DNA of 16,028 bases, taken from assembly GCA_937907305.1 (NCBI GenBank), contig CALERQ010000065.1:1-16028 (forward strand). The letters are read 5' to 3'. The notes beneath the pieces were generated by a model. The model was not told the origin of the DNA. It worked only from the letters and a program-made list of their open reading frames with translations, and searched no databases. This DNA comes from an uncultured Clostridia bacterium (GTDB taxonomy: Bacteria; Bacillota; Clostridia; Oscillospirales; Ruminococcaceae). Below are positions 1 through 7,106 of the stretch, piece after piece (the stretch's first letter is position 1; the number at the start of each line of letters is the position of its first letter). Position numbers and translations under genes: made by a program.

Positions 1-102
1 GACACGAGCGAAGCTCGTGTGTTTCGGCGGAGCCGAAACGGGCTGCGCCCCGAATTTTGCGGTTTGCAGGGGCTGGCCCAGGCCGGGGCCGGGATTTTGA
101 GC
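1..102 (+). repeat. Hairpin-cluster element, copy 1 (left end cut by window) with conserved tail
   Basis: Two abutting hairpins, ACACGAGC-GAA-GCTCGTGT (2-20) and GTTTCGGC-GGA-GCCGAAAC (21-39), are followed by the right outer arm GGGCTGCGCCCC (40-51). The matching left arm would lie before base 1. Both loops are GNA triloops on the plus strand, which defines the orientation. Bases 64-102 form a tail that matches the reverse complement of 14972-15010 at 35 of 39 positions without a gap. The element lies just past the 3' end of nifJ. No classical terminator with a T-run is visible after nifJ, so this structure may also end or stabilise that transcript (inference). Confidence 0.8.
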
Positions 103-124
103 GGGTGAAAATGCGGGGCGAAAA

Positions 125-3100
125 TCACTGCTTTTCCGCTTCGGCGCGGCGGCTGGCGGCTTCGCGCTCCACCTCTTCAGCTTCGGCGGCGACCAGCTTG
201 CCGCTAAGGGCTTCCCATTGCAGCAGGCGCTCGTGGCGGCCGATGGCATTGACCTCGGCGCGGTCGAACAGGCGGCCGGCGCGCTCCGGGTAGGTGCGCA
301 TGAGGGCGCTGTAACGGACCTCGTTTTTGAGGAAGGCCTGATAATCGCCGGTGGGGGCTTTGCTGTCCATCTGGAAGGGATTTTTGCCTTCCGCCTTGCG
401 GCGGGGATCGTAGCGGAACAGATTCCAGTAGCCGCACTCCACGGCCTTTTTCATCTCAATATCGGCATTGACCATGCCGCCGCGGATGCCGTGATTGATG
501 CAGGGGGAGTAGGCGATGATGAGGGATGGGCCGGGGAAGCTTTCCGCTTCCCGGAAGGCCTTAAGGGTCTGATTGAAATCCGCGCCCAGGGCCACCTGCG
601 CCACATAGACGCTGCCGTAGGTCATCATCATATAGGCCAGGTCCTTCTTGGTGCCCTCCTTGCCATTGGCGGCAAACTGCGCCACGGCGCCGGTGGGGGT
701 GGATTTGCTCATCTGGCCGCCGGTATTGGAGTAGACCTCGGTATCAAAGACCAGAACATTGACATCGGCCCCGCTGGCCATGACATGATCCAATCCGCCA
801 AAGCCGATATCGTAGGCCCAGCCATCGCCGCCCAGGATCCAGTTGGATTTTTTGCTGAGGAACTGCTTGTGATGCAGAAGCTGCTGGGCACGGGGGTCCA
901 AACTCTTGGAAAGGACATCGATGAGGGTATCGGTGGCGGCGAGGTTCGCTTCGCCGTCATCCAGCGTGGCAAGGTAATTTTCCAGCACCTCTTTTTCGTG
1001 CGGGGCCTCGATATCGCCGACGAGGGCTTGGGCTTCCCTTATCAGGCGTTTGCGCATGGTATCCTGCGCCAGATACATGCCGTAGCCGTATTCGGCGTTA
1101 TCCTCGAAGAGAGAATTGGCCCAGGCAGGGCCCTGGCCCTTCTCGTTCTTGGTATAGGGGATGCCGGGGGCCGAGCCGCCCCAGATGGAGGAACAGCCGG
1201 TGGCATTGGCGATATACATGCGCGGACCGAACAGCTGGGTGAGGAGCTTGGCGTAGGGCGTTTCGCCGCAGCCAGCACAGGCGCCGGAGAATTCCAGCAG
1301 CGGCTGGCGGAACTGGCTGCCCTTGACGGTATCGGCGCCGAATTTTTGCATCACGGCGGGTTTGGGGGTCAGTTCGCGGCCGTAATCGAAGTAGACCTGA
1401 CGGGGCTTTTCGCCCTCCAGCCGGGCCATGGCCAGCGCCTTTTGGCCCTTTTTGCCGGGACAGATGCCGACGCACAGGGTGCAGCCGGTGCAGTCCATCA
1501 CGCTGGTGGTGATGGCAAAGCGGTGATCGGGCAGGCCGGTCATGGGCAGAGAGGGCATGCCGGCGGGGGCCGCTTCGGCTTCCGCTTCGGTCATGGCGAC
1601 GGGACGGATGACGGCGTGAGGGCAGACCAGCGAGCAGAGATTGCACTGGATGCAGTTTTCCGGCTGCCAGGTGGGGACTTCCCGCGCGATGCCGCGCTTT
1701 TCATACTGGCTGGTGCCCAGCGGCAGGTGGCCGTCCTCCCGGCCCAGGAAGGTGGAAACGGGCAGGTCATCGCCCTTTTGCAGGTCGGCGGGGATCTGAA
1801 TACGGTTGACATACTCGACCAGCTCGGGATCCCGGCCGGTGGCGTAGAAGCTGACGAAATCGCCGCGCTGGGTGGCCCAGTGGGCGGGGATGGGAACTTC
1901 CCTGGCATCGGTGAAGCCGCGCTCGATGGCGGCGTGGTTCATGGCGACGATGTCATCGCCCTTGGCGCCGTAGGCGCGGGTGGCGGCATCCTTCATGAAC
2001 TGGAGGGCGTCCTCCTCCGGGATGATGCCGGTAAGACGGAAGAACGCGGCCTGCAGGACGGTATTGACACGGCCGCCCAGCCCCAGCTCCTTGCCGATGG
2101 CGCCGGCATCGATGGTGTAGAGGTGGATGTTATTTTTGGCGAGGTAGGCCTTGTCATCGCCGGTGAAGCGGCGCTCCAGCTCCTCCATGCTCCAGCCGCA
2201 ATTGAGCAGGAAAATACCGCCGGGTTTAATATCGTGCACCATATCGTATTTGCCGAGGTAGGCGGGATTGTGGCAGGCCACAAAATCGGCCTTGGTGACG
2301 AGGTAGGTGGATTTGATGGGTTCCCGGCCGAAGCGCAGGTGGCTGACGGTAAGGCCGCCGCTCTTTTTGGAATCGTAGGAGAAATAGCCCTGGGCATAGA
2401 GATCGGTGTGGTCGCCGATGATCTTGATGGAGTTTTTATTGGCGCCCACGGTGCCATCGGAGCCGAGGCCCCAGAACTTGCAGCAGACAGTGGAAGCCGG
2501 TGTGGTATTGGGGGCTTCGGTCTCCAGCAGCGAGAGGTAGGTGACATCATCGGTGATGCCGACGGTGAAGCGGGGCTTTTCGCCGGTTTTGCCATTGCGG
2601 TACACCGCGAAGATCTGGCTGGGGGTGACATCCTTGCTGCCCAGGCCGTAGCGGCCGGTATAAACGGGGATATGCTGGAACCGGCTGCCCTGCAGGGCGG
2701 CCACCACATCGAGATAGAGGGGCTCGCCGATGGAGCCGGGCTCCTTGGTGCGGTCCAGTACGGTGATGGACTTGACGGTATCGGGCAGGGCGCGCAGCAG
2801 GTGCTCCCGGCTGAAGGGGCGGTAGAGACGGACCTTGATGAGGCCGGCCTTTTCGCCGCGGGCGCGCTTATAATCGATGACTTCCTCGATGGTCTCGCAC
2901 ACCGAGCCCATGGCGATGATGACCTCCTCGGCATCGGGATCGCCGTAGTAATCGAAGAGGTGATAATTGCTGCCGATCATGGCGTTGATCTTATTCATGT
3001 AGTCCTCCACCACGCGGGGGAGGGTATCGTAGAACTGGTTGGCGACCTCGCGCTCCTGGAAGAAGATATCGGGGTTCTGGGCGCTGCCGCGCAGCACGGG

Positions 3101-3736
3101 GCGATTGGGCGAAAGGCCGCGGTAGCGGAAGGTATCCACCGCGGAGCGGTCCAGGAGGGCCTCCAGCTGCTCATCGCTCCACACCTCGATCTTCTGGATC
3201 TCGTGGGAGGTACGGAAGCCATCGAAGAAGTGCAGGAAGGGGATGCGGCGCTTGATGGCTGCGAGGTGGGCGATGGGGGCCAGGTCCATGACCTCCTGCA
3301 CGCTGCTGGTGCACAGCATGGCAAAGCCGGTCTGCCGGCAGGCGTAGATATCGCTGTGATCGCCGAAGATGGAAAGGGCGTGGGTGGCCAGCGCGCGGGC
3401 CGAGCAGTGGATGACGCAGGGCAGCAGCTCACCGGCCATTTTATACATATTGGGGATCATGAGCAGGAGGCCCTGCGAGGCGGTGAAGGTGGTGGTAAGG
3501 GCGCCCGCCGCCAGCGAGCCGTGGACCGTACCGGCTACGCCGCCTTCGCTTTGCATTTCGATGACCCGGACCGGTTCGCCGAAGAGATTATTGCGCCCGG
3601 CAGCGGCCCATTCATCGGTCAGCTCCGCCATGACGCTGGAGGGGGTGATGGGATAGATGGCGGCGACATCGGTATAGGCATAGGCCACATGTGCCGCGGC
3701 GCTGTTGCCATCCATGGTTTTCATGCTTCTGTTCAT
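125..3736 (-). CDS. nifJ: Pyruvate:ferredoxin (flavodoxin) oxidoreductase, single-chain PFOR
   Basis: This cytoplasmic enzyme oxidatively decarboxylates pyruvate with CoA to acetyl-CoA and CO2 and passes electrons to ferredoxin or flavodoxin. The 1203 residues match the usual length of homodimeric PFOR. The N-terminus (MDGNSAAAHVAYAYTDVAAI, then YPITPSS) is the typical pyruvate-binding domain. Two ferredoxin-type motifs bind [4Fe-4S] clusters: C695/C698/C701/C705 and C749/C752/C755/C759. The proximal cluster ligands C820, C823, C848 and C1079 keep the spacing known from Desulfovibrio africanus PFOR. The thiamine-diphosphate motif GGDGW has its Asp at 971. The start is ATG at 3736, eight bases after the ribosome site GGGAGGT (complement of 3745-3751). 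It is divergent from mreB and stands alone. No key residue is missing. Confidence 0.98.
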   Translation of the reverse strand: MNRSMKTMDGNSAAAHVAYAYTDVAAIYPITPSSVMAELTDEWAAAGRNNLFGEPVRVIEMQSEGGVAGTVHGSLAAGALTTTFTASQGLLLMIPNMYKMAGELLPCVIHCSARALATHALSIFGDHSDIYACRQTGFAMLCTSSVQEVMDLAPIAHLAAIKRRIPFLHFFDGFRTSHEIQKIEVWSDEQLEALLDRSAVDTFRYRGLSPNRPVLRGSAQNPDIFFQEREVANQFYDTLPRVVEDYMNKINAMIGSNYHLFDYYGDPDAEEVIIAMGSVCETIEEVIDYKRARGEKAGLIKVRLYRPFSREHLLRALPDTVKSITVLDRTKEPGSIGEPLYLDVVAALQGSRFQHIPVYTGRYGLGSKDVTPSQIFAVYRNGKTGEKPRFTVGITDDVTYLSLLETEAPNTTPASTVCCKFWGLGSDGTVGANKNSIKIIGDHTDLYAQGYFSYDSKKSGGLTVSHLRFGREPIKSTYLVTKADFVACHNPAYLGKYDMVHDIKPGGIFLLNCGWSMEELERRFTGDDKAYLAKNNIHLYTIDAGAIGKELGLGGRVNTVLQAAFFRLTGIIPEEDALQFMKDAATRAYGAKGDDIVAMNHAAIERGFTDAREVPIPAHWATQRGDFVSFYATGRDPELVEYVNRIQIPADLQKGDDLPVSTFLGREDGHLPLGTSQYEKRGIAREVPTWQPENCIQCNLCSLVCPHAVIRPVAMTEAEAEAAPAGMPSLPMTGLPDHRFAITTSVMDCTGCTLCVGICPGKKGQKALAMARLEGEKPRQVYFDYGRELTPKPAVMQKFGADTVKGSQFRQPLLEFSGACAGCGETPYAKLLTQLFGPRMYIANATGCSSIWGGSAPGIPYTKNEKGQGPAWANSLFEDNAEYGYGMYLAQDTMRKRLIREAQALVGDIEAPHEKEVLENYLATLDDGEANLAATDTLIDVLSKSLDPRAQQLLHHKQFLSKKSNWILGGDGWAYDIGFGGLDHVMASGADVNVLVFDTEVYSNTGGQMSKSTPTGAVAQFAANGKEGTKKDLAYMMMTYGSVYVAQVALGADFNQTLKAFREAESFPGPSLIIAYSPCINHGIRGGMVNADIEMKKAVECGYWNLFRYDPRRKAEGKNPFQMDSKAPTGDYQAFLKNEVRYSALMRTYPERAGRLFDRAEVNAIGRHERLLQWEALSGKLVAAEAEEVEREAASRRAEAEKQ

Positions 3737-3776
3737 CGGTAAGTACCTCCCGCATGAGATGAGATGTTTGTCATTT

Positions 3777-3796
3777 TTATAACAACAGTGTTATAA
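3777..3796. promoter_or_regulatory. Perfect palindrome upstream of nifJ, candidate operator
   Basis: TTATAACA-ACAG-TGTTATAA is a perfect 8-4-8 inverted repeat 41-60 bases upstream of the nifJ start, in an AT-rich stretch unlike the rest of the window. On the minus strand it overlaps a -10-like TATAAA (complement of 3776-3781). No convincing -35 is seen. The layout (8 + 4 + 8 near a fermentation gene promoter) resembles redox repressor sites such as those of Rex, but the half-site does not match the Rex consensus TTGTGAA, so the regulator is unknown. Confidence 0.5.
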
Positions 3797-4056
3797 TTTT
3801 GACGAATATCTCCATATTTTTTGTTGCTTTATTACAATTTTAGCATTTCCCCAGAGGGGAGTCTATAAATTAGATTTTTAACAAGTTAGAATTTCCCTGA
3901 ATTATAATGCGTTCTTTTGGTGCAGTTGAACCAAAAGGAGAGGGCGGCTGCGAAAAGGCGCGGCCGGGAAGGGGTTATTCTTGGAGAAAATACACAAACG
4001 GACAGGGCCGGGCGATGGGGTGGTGCAGCCGGCCGGAATACCGCACAGTGGCAGGG
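3797..4056. other. Intergenic stretch between nifJ and mreB, no gene seen
   Basis: This part of the 576-base divergent gap has no open frame with a convincing start or protein character. It starts AT-rich and turns GC-rich after about 3940. A possible orphan plus-strand promoter is TTAACA (3878-3883) and TATAAT (3903-3908) with a long 19-base spacing. It is followed at 3914-3937 by a hairpin with 8-bp arms CTTTTGGT and ACCAAAAG. A short untranslated RNA starting near 3915 is possible but unsupported by a clear terminator. Confidence 0.4.
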
Positions 4057-4125
4057 CGGGCCGCAGGCCCGGCGATGCGGAGCATCGCCGGGCCTGCGGC
4101 CCGGGACCGGCCCCCTGCAGGGGCC
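4057..4125 (+). repeat. Hairpin-cluster element, copy 2 (minimal, one inner hairpin)
   Basis: Bases 4057-4078 and 4082-4103 are a perfect 22-bp inverted repeat around the loop GGA. It resolves into the modules of the family: left arm GGGCC-GCA-GGCCC (4058-4070), inner hairpin GGCGATGC-GGA-GCATCGCC (4071-4089) and right arm GGGCC-TGC-GGCCC (4090-4102), with no unpaired base between modules. A further hairpin with stems GGCCCC/GGGGCC at 4109-4125 again has TGC at its tip, closed by a C-A mismatch. This is the smallest copy in the window and lies upstream of the mreB promoter. Confidence 0.8.
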
Positions 4126-4228
4126 AGCCCCATCCCGCCAAAACAGACCGCACCCGGGAAGCAGTCTGGTAAAGGTATCATCCCCGGAAAAAACGGGTTT
4201 CATCCACAAAAAATTTACACTCTTTTTC

Positions 4229-4257
4229 TTGTGGTCAGGCGGGATATCGTCTATAAT
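4229..4257 (+). promoter_or_regulatory. Sigma-A promoter of the mreBCD-PBP2 operon
   Basis: TTGTGG (4229-4234), a 17-base spacer and a perfect TATAAT (4252-4257) lie 56 bases before the mreB start. Transcription should begin near 4264. The -35 box is also the right half of an inverted repeat, CCACAA (4204-4209) with TTGTGG (4229-4234), flanked by A- and T-rich runs, which might be a protein site. Confidence 0.75.
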
Positions 4258-4312
4258 AGCAGTATAGTGCTAAAACTGCGCCAACAACACAGATAAAGGA
4301 GAGCGGACGGCT

Positions 4313-5329
4313 ATGGCAAGAGATATCGGCATCGATCTGGGTACGGCCAATACCCTTATTTATATGAAAGGCAAGGGCATCATTCTGCGGGAGCCCAGCG
4401 TGGTCGCGGTGGATATCCGCAATGATACCGTAAAATTCGTTGGCGACGAGGCCAAGGAGGTCGTGGGACGCACCCCGGCTTCCATTGTGGCGGTGCGCCC
4501 GCTGAAGGACGGCGTGATCGCCGACTTTGATATCGCGGCCAGTATGCTGCAGCTTTTCATCAAAAAGACGCTGGGCAATGTGACCTTTAACCGGCCCCGG
4601 GTGGTCATCTGCATCCCCAGCGGGGTAACGGCGGTGGAGCGCCGCGCGGTGCGCGAGGTCGCCTTTAAGGCGGGTGCCAAGCAGGTGGCCATTGTGGAGG
4701 AGCCGATGGCGGCGGCCATTGGCGCGGGCCTGCCCGTGGCCGAGCCCACCGGCTGCATGGTGGTGGATATCGGCGGCGGTACCGCGGAGGTGGCGGTCAT
4801 TTCGATGGGCTCCATCGTGGCCAGCCGCAGCGTGCGCAGCGCCGGGGATGAGTTTGAGAAAGAGATCATCGCCTATGTGAAGCGCAAATACAATGTCCTC
4901 ATCGGCGACCGTACCGCCGAGGAGATCAAGATCGCCATTGCCTCCGCCGCGCCCTATGAGGGCGAGGAGCCCTATTCCGTGATGGGCCGCAACCTGGTGG
5001 ATGGCTTCCCCAAGGAAGTGACCCTGACCCCGGCCGAGATCCGGGAGGTGCTCAGCGAGCAGATCGGCGTTATCATCGATGCCATCCTGACCACGCTGGA
5101 GCGCACCCCGCCCGAGCTTTCCGCTGATATTCTGGAGACCGGCATTACCCTGGCGGGCGGCGGCGCCATGCTGCACGGCCTGGATAAGCTGGTGGCCCAG
5201 CAGACCGGGATGCCGGTATTCATAGCGGAAGAACCGCTGGACTGCGTGGCCCGCGGCACCGGCGCTATTCTGGAATCGCCGGAGACCTTCTCCCGCACCC
5301 TGTTCTTCGATAACCGCCCCAGCCGCTAA
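4313..5329 (+). CDS. mreB: Rod-shape-determining actin-like protein MreB
   Basis: MreB polymerises at the inner face of the membrane and organises the elongation machinery for lateral wall growth. The 338 residues are the usual length. The actin-fold ATP-binding motifs are all present: phosphate-1 DIGIDLGTANTL (residues 4-15), phosphate-2 VVDIGGGTAEVAV (150-162) and the adenosine motif GITLAGGGAMLHGL (277-290). The start ATG follows AAAGGAG (4295-4301) after 11 bases. It is the first gene of mreB-mreC-mreD-PBP2, read from the promoter at 4229-4257; mreC follows after 35 bases. The paralogue Mbl is the main alternative name, but the position directly before mreC and mreD favours MreB. Confidence 0.97.
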   Translation: MARDIGIDLGTANTLIYMKGKGIILREPSVVAVDIRNDTVKFVGDEAKEVVGRTPASIVAVRPLKDGVIADFDIAASMLQLFIKKTLGNVTFNRPRVVICIPSGVTAVERRAVREVAFKAGAKQVAIVEEPMAAAIGAGLPVAEPTGCMVVDIGGGTAEVAVISMGSIVASRSVRSAGDEFEKEIIAYVKRKYNVLIGDRTAEEIKIAIASAAPYEGEEPYSVMGRNLVDGFPKEVTLTPAEIREVLSEQIGVIIDAILTTLERTPPELSADILETGITLAGGGAMLHGLDKLVAQQTGMPVFIAEEPLDCVARGTGAILESPETFSRTLFFDNRPSR

Positions 5330-5364
5330 CGGGATGGGAATGACCCAAAAAGGAACGATACAGC

Positions 5365-6243
5365 ATGAACGACTTTTTCCGCAGTAAGACCTTTAAGATT
5401 ATCGCTGTGCTGCTGGCCGCGGTACTGGCGTTCTTTCTGCGCGCGGTATATACCGGCGGGCTGATGCCCGCCCTTTCCCATATCGGCGGGGCGGTGGCCA
5501 CCCCCTTTGGCGAGTTTTTCGCGGGGATCGGCAACGGCATACAGGATTTTTTCCAGCCGATTTTCCATGGGCGGGAGCTGCAAAAGGAAAACGAGGATCT
5601 GCAGCGGCTGGTGGATGAGCTGACCCGCCGCCAGGCCGACTATGACGAGCTGAAAAACCAGAATGACCTGTACCGCCGGTTCTTCAGCATCAGCGACAGC
5701 AATGCAGACTACACACTGGAGCCCGCCACCGTCATTGCGCATGTGCCGGATGATCCTTCCGGCTCCTTTATCATCAATATCGGGCAGTCGCAGGGCATTA
5801 CCTCCGGCATGCCCGTCATTACCGAAAACGGCCTGGTGGGCATTGTGGGACGGGTAAGCGAGCGCTACTGCCGTGTGCTGACTTTGATGGACCCCGCGGT
5901 CAATATCGGTGTGCTGGACAGCACCACACTGGATACCGGCATTCTGACCGGGGACGCGGCCATGAGCGAGGATAACACCGCCCGGCTGACCTACCTGCGG
6001 CTGCAAAGCGAGGCGGCTGCCGGGGATCTGATCCTGACCAGCGGTTACGGCGAGCAGATCCCGCAGGGGCTGACGGTGGGCTACCTTTCGGAGGTTTCGC
6101 TGGCGGCGACAGGCCTGACGCTGGAGGGAGTCATTGATCTTTCCGCCCGGCCGGAAAATGCCCGGCAGGTTTTTGTCATTACCGATTTTACCGTGACCCA
6201 GACCCCGAACGAGGAGCTTCCCCCGGAGGAGACGAACCCATAA
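5365..6243 (+). CDS. mreC: Rod-shape-determining protein MreC
   Basis: MreC is a bitopic membrane protein whose outer domain links MreB/MreD to PBP2. The 292 residues show a short cytoplasmic start, a membrane helix at about 10-29, a coiled coil at about 67-106 (RELQKENEDLQRLVDELTRR and onward) and the beta-rich outer domain, with the family signatures FIINIGQSQGITSGMPVI (135-152) and GLVGIVGRVSE (156-166). The last part (TQTPNEELPPEETNP) is a short disordered acidic tail. The ATG lies nine bases after AAAAAGGAA (5347-5355). The gap to mreD is filled by a hairpin-cluster element, which is unusual in an otherwise tight operon. Confidence 0.95.
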   Translation: MNDFFRSKTFKIIAVLLAAVLAFFLRAVYTGGLMPALSHIGGAVATPFGEFFAGIGNGIQDFFQPIFHGRELQKENEDLQRLVDELTRRQADYDELKNQNDLYRRFFSISDSNADYTLEPATVIAHVPDDPSGSFIINIGQSQGITSGMPVITENGLVGIVGRVSERYCRVLTLMDPAVNIGVLDSTTLDTGILTGDAAMSEDNTARLTYLRLQSEAAAGDLILTSGYGEQIPQGLTVGYLSEVSLAATGLTLEGVIDLSARPENARQVFVITDFTVTQTPNEELPPEETNP

Positions 6244-6284
6244 GCCAAGCTTTTCCCTTACCGCGGGGATGCGGCGGGACCCGG

Positions 6285-6371
6285 TCGGGGCGCAGCCCCG
6301 GCGGCGGAGCCGCCGACCCGGCGCGAAGCGCCGGGGACCCCAGCCGCAGGCTGGGGTGGGCTGCGCCCCGA
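6285..6371 (+). repeat. Hairpin-cluster element, copy 3, inside the mre operon
   Basis: The outer stem pairs 6285-6298 with 6358-6371 (14 bp, TCGGGGCGCAGCCC against its exact complement). Inside are three hairpins: CGGCGGC-GGA-GCCGCCG (6299-6315), CCCGGCGC-GAA-GCGCCGGG (6317-6335) and CCCCAGCC-GCA-GGCTGGGG (6338-6356). Only one or two bases separate them, and all three loops are GNA on the plus strand. Flanking TTTTCCC (6251-6257) and GGGAAAA (6384-6390) could extend the outer pairing. It occupies the 174-base mreC-mreD gap and will be part of the operon mRNA. Confidence 0.85.
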
Positions 6372-6417
6372 AAGCCCGGCCGCGGGAAAATTCATGATTT
6401 AGCAAAGGAGGCGCCGC

Positions 6418-6942
6418 ATGGAGCTTTACCGCTGGTATATCCTGAAATACGGCGCCTATGCCCTGCTGGCGGTGGCTTTGTTCCGGCTGCAGTCTATCCC
6501 CGGCCTTTTGGAGATCGGCGGGGCGCGGCCGCTGCCGGTGGCGGCCTTGGCTATTCTGGTGGCCACCATGGAGCGGGAGCTGCCCGGCGTATTGTTCTGC
6601 GTCTTCTGCGGGTACCTGAGCGACCTGTATAGTGTGGCGCCCATGGGCTTTTATATGCTGTTTCTCACCATTTTGGGGCTGGCCGCCGGGCTGATCATCC
6701 GCAATTATTTGCAGCCCAGCCTGCCCATTATTATGGCGGCGGTGCTGATCGCGGCATTTTTCTGCCGACTGGTACTGTTTTTATTTCGGTATTCCCTGGC
6801 GGGCATTGCGGGCGCGGCCCCGGTGCTGCTGCGGTACGATTTGCCCCATGCCGTCTATTCGGCGGTGCTGGCGGTGCCGCTGTATTACCCGGTGCGGGCG
6901 CTGCACCGCATGGCGGAGGAACGCACCGACACCCGACTGTAA
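6418..6942 (+). CDS. mreD: Rod-shape-determining membrane protein MreD
   Basis: MreD is the small polytopic membrane partner of MreC in the elongasome. The 174 residues are highly hydrophobic, with about five or six membrane segments (roughly 9-25, 38-50, 55-69, 75-96, 102-124 and 143-162) and a polar C-terminus (HRMAEERTDTRL). Sequence identity in this family is low, so the call rests on size, topology, the motif region GYLSDLYSVAPMGFYML (65-81) and the place between mreC and PBP2. The ATG follows a perfect AAAGGAGG (6404-6411) after six bases. Hairpin-cluster elements lie on both sides of the gene. Confidence 0.9.
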   Translation: MELYRWYILKYGAYALLAVALFRLQSIPGLLEIGGARPLPVAALAILVATMERELPGVLFCVFCGYLSDLYSVAPMGFYMLFLTILGLAAGLIIRNYLQPSLPIIMAAVLIAAFFCRLVLFLFRYSLAGIAGAAPVLLRYDLPHAVYSAVLAVPLYYPVRALHRMAEERTDTRL

Positions 6943-6956
6943 CAATGAGATGAGGA

Positions 6957-7072
6957 GCCTGTGCAGAGGGCGGGGCCCGCAGGGCCGCGGCGCTGCGCGC
7001 CGCGTAGGCGGCCTTCGGCCGCCCAGCCCCGACAAAGCCGGGGCGCCCTGCGGGCCCGCCCCCTGCGCAGGC
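6957..7072 (-). repeat. Hairpin-cluster element, copy 4, inside the mre operon
   Basis: A long imperfect outer stem pairs 6957-6985 with 7045-7072 (about 27 pairs with one mismatch, one G-T wobble and one bulged G). Its arms contain GGGCCC-GCA-GGG and CCC-TGC-GGGCCC. Inside are GCGGCGC-TGC-GCGCCGC (6987-7003), GGCGGCC-TTC-GGCCGCC (7007-7023) and a third, imperfect hairpin GCCCCG/CGGGGC (7026-7044). The perfect loops are TNC on the plus strand, so the element points the other way from copies 1 to 3. It fills the mreD-PBP2 gap and begins 14 bases after the mreD stop. Confidence 0.8.
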
Positions 7073-7106
7073 TATCCCGCAAAGCCAAGGAAGAAAGGAG
7101 CCGACC

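Noticed and set aside
218..3742. 1174-codon open frame antisense to nifJ
   Set aside because: It mirrors the nifJ codons and has no family character or ribosome site. In GC-rich genes that avoid TTA, CTA and TCA codons, such antisense frames stay open by codon bias.
3886..4296. Several overlapping open frames of 60-130 codons on both strands in the nifJ-mreB gap
   Set aside because: They run through the palindromic element, and their translations (Pro/Arg/Gly/Ala-rich) change character with it. None has a good ribosome site.
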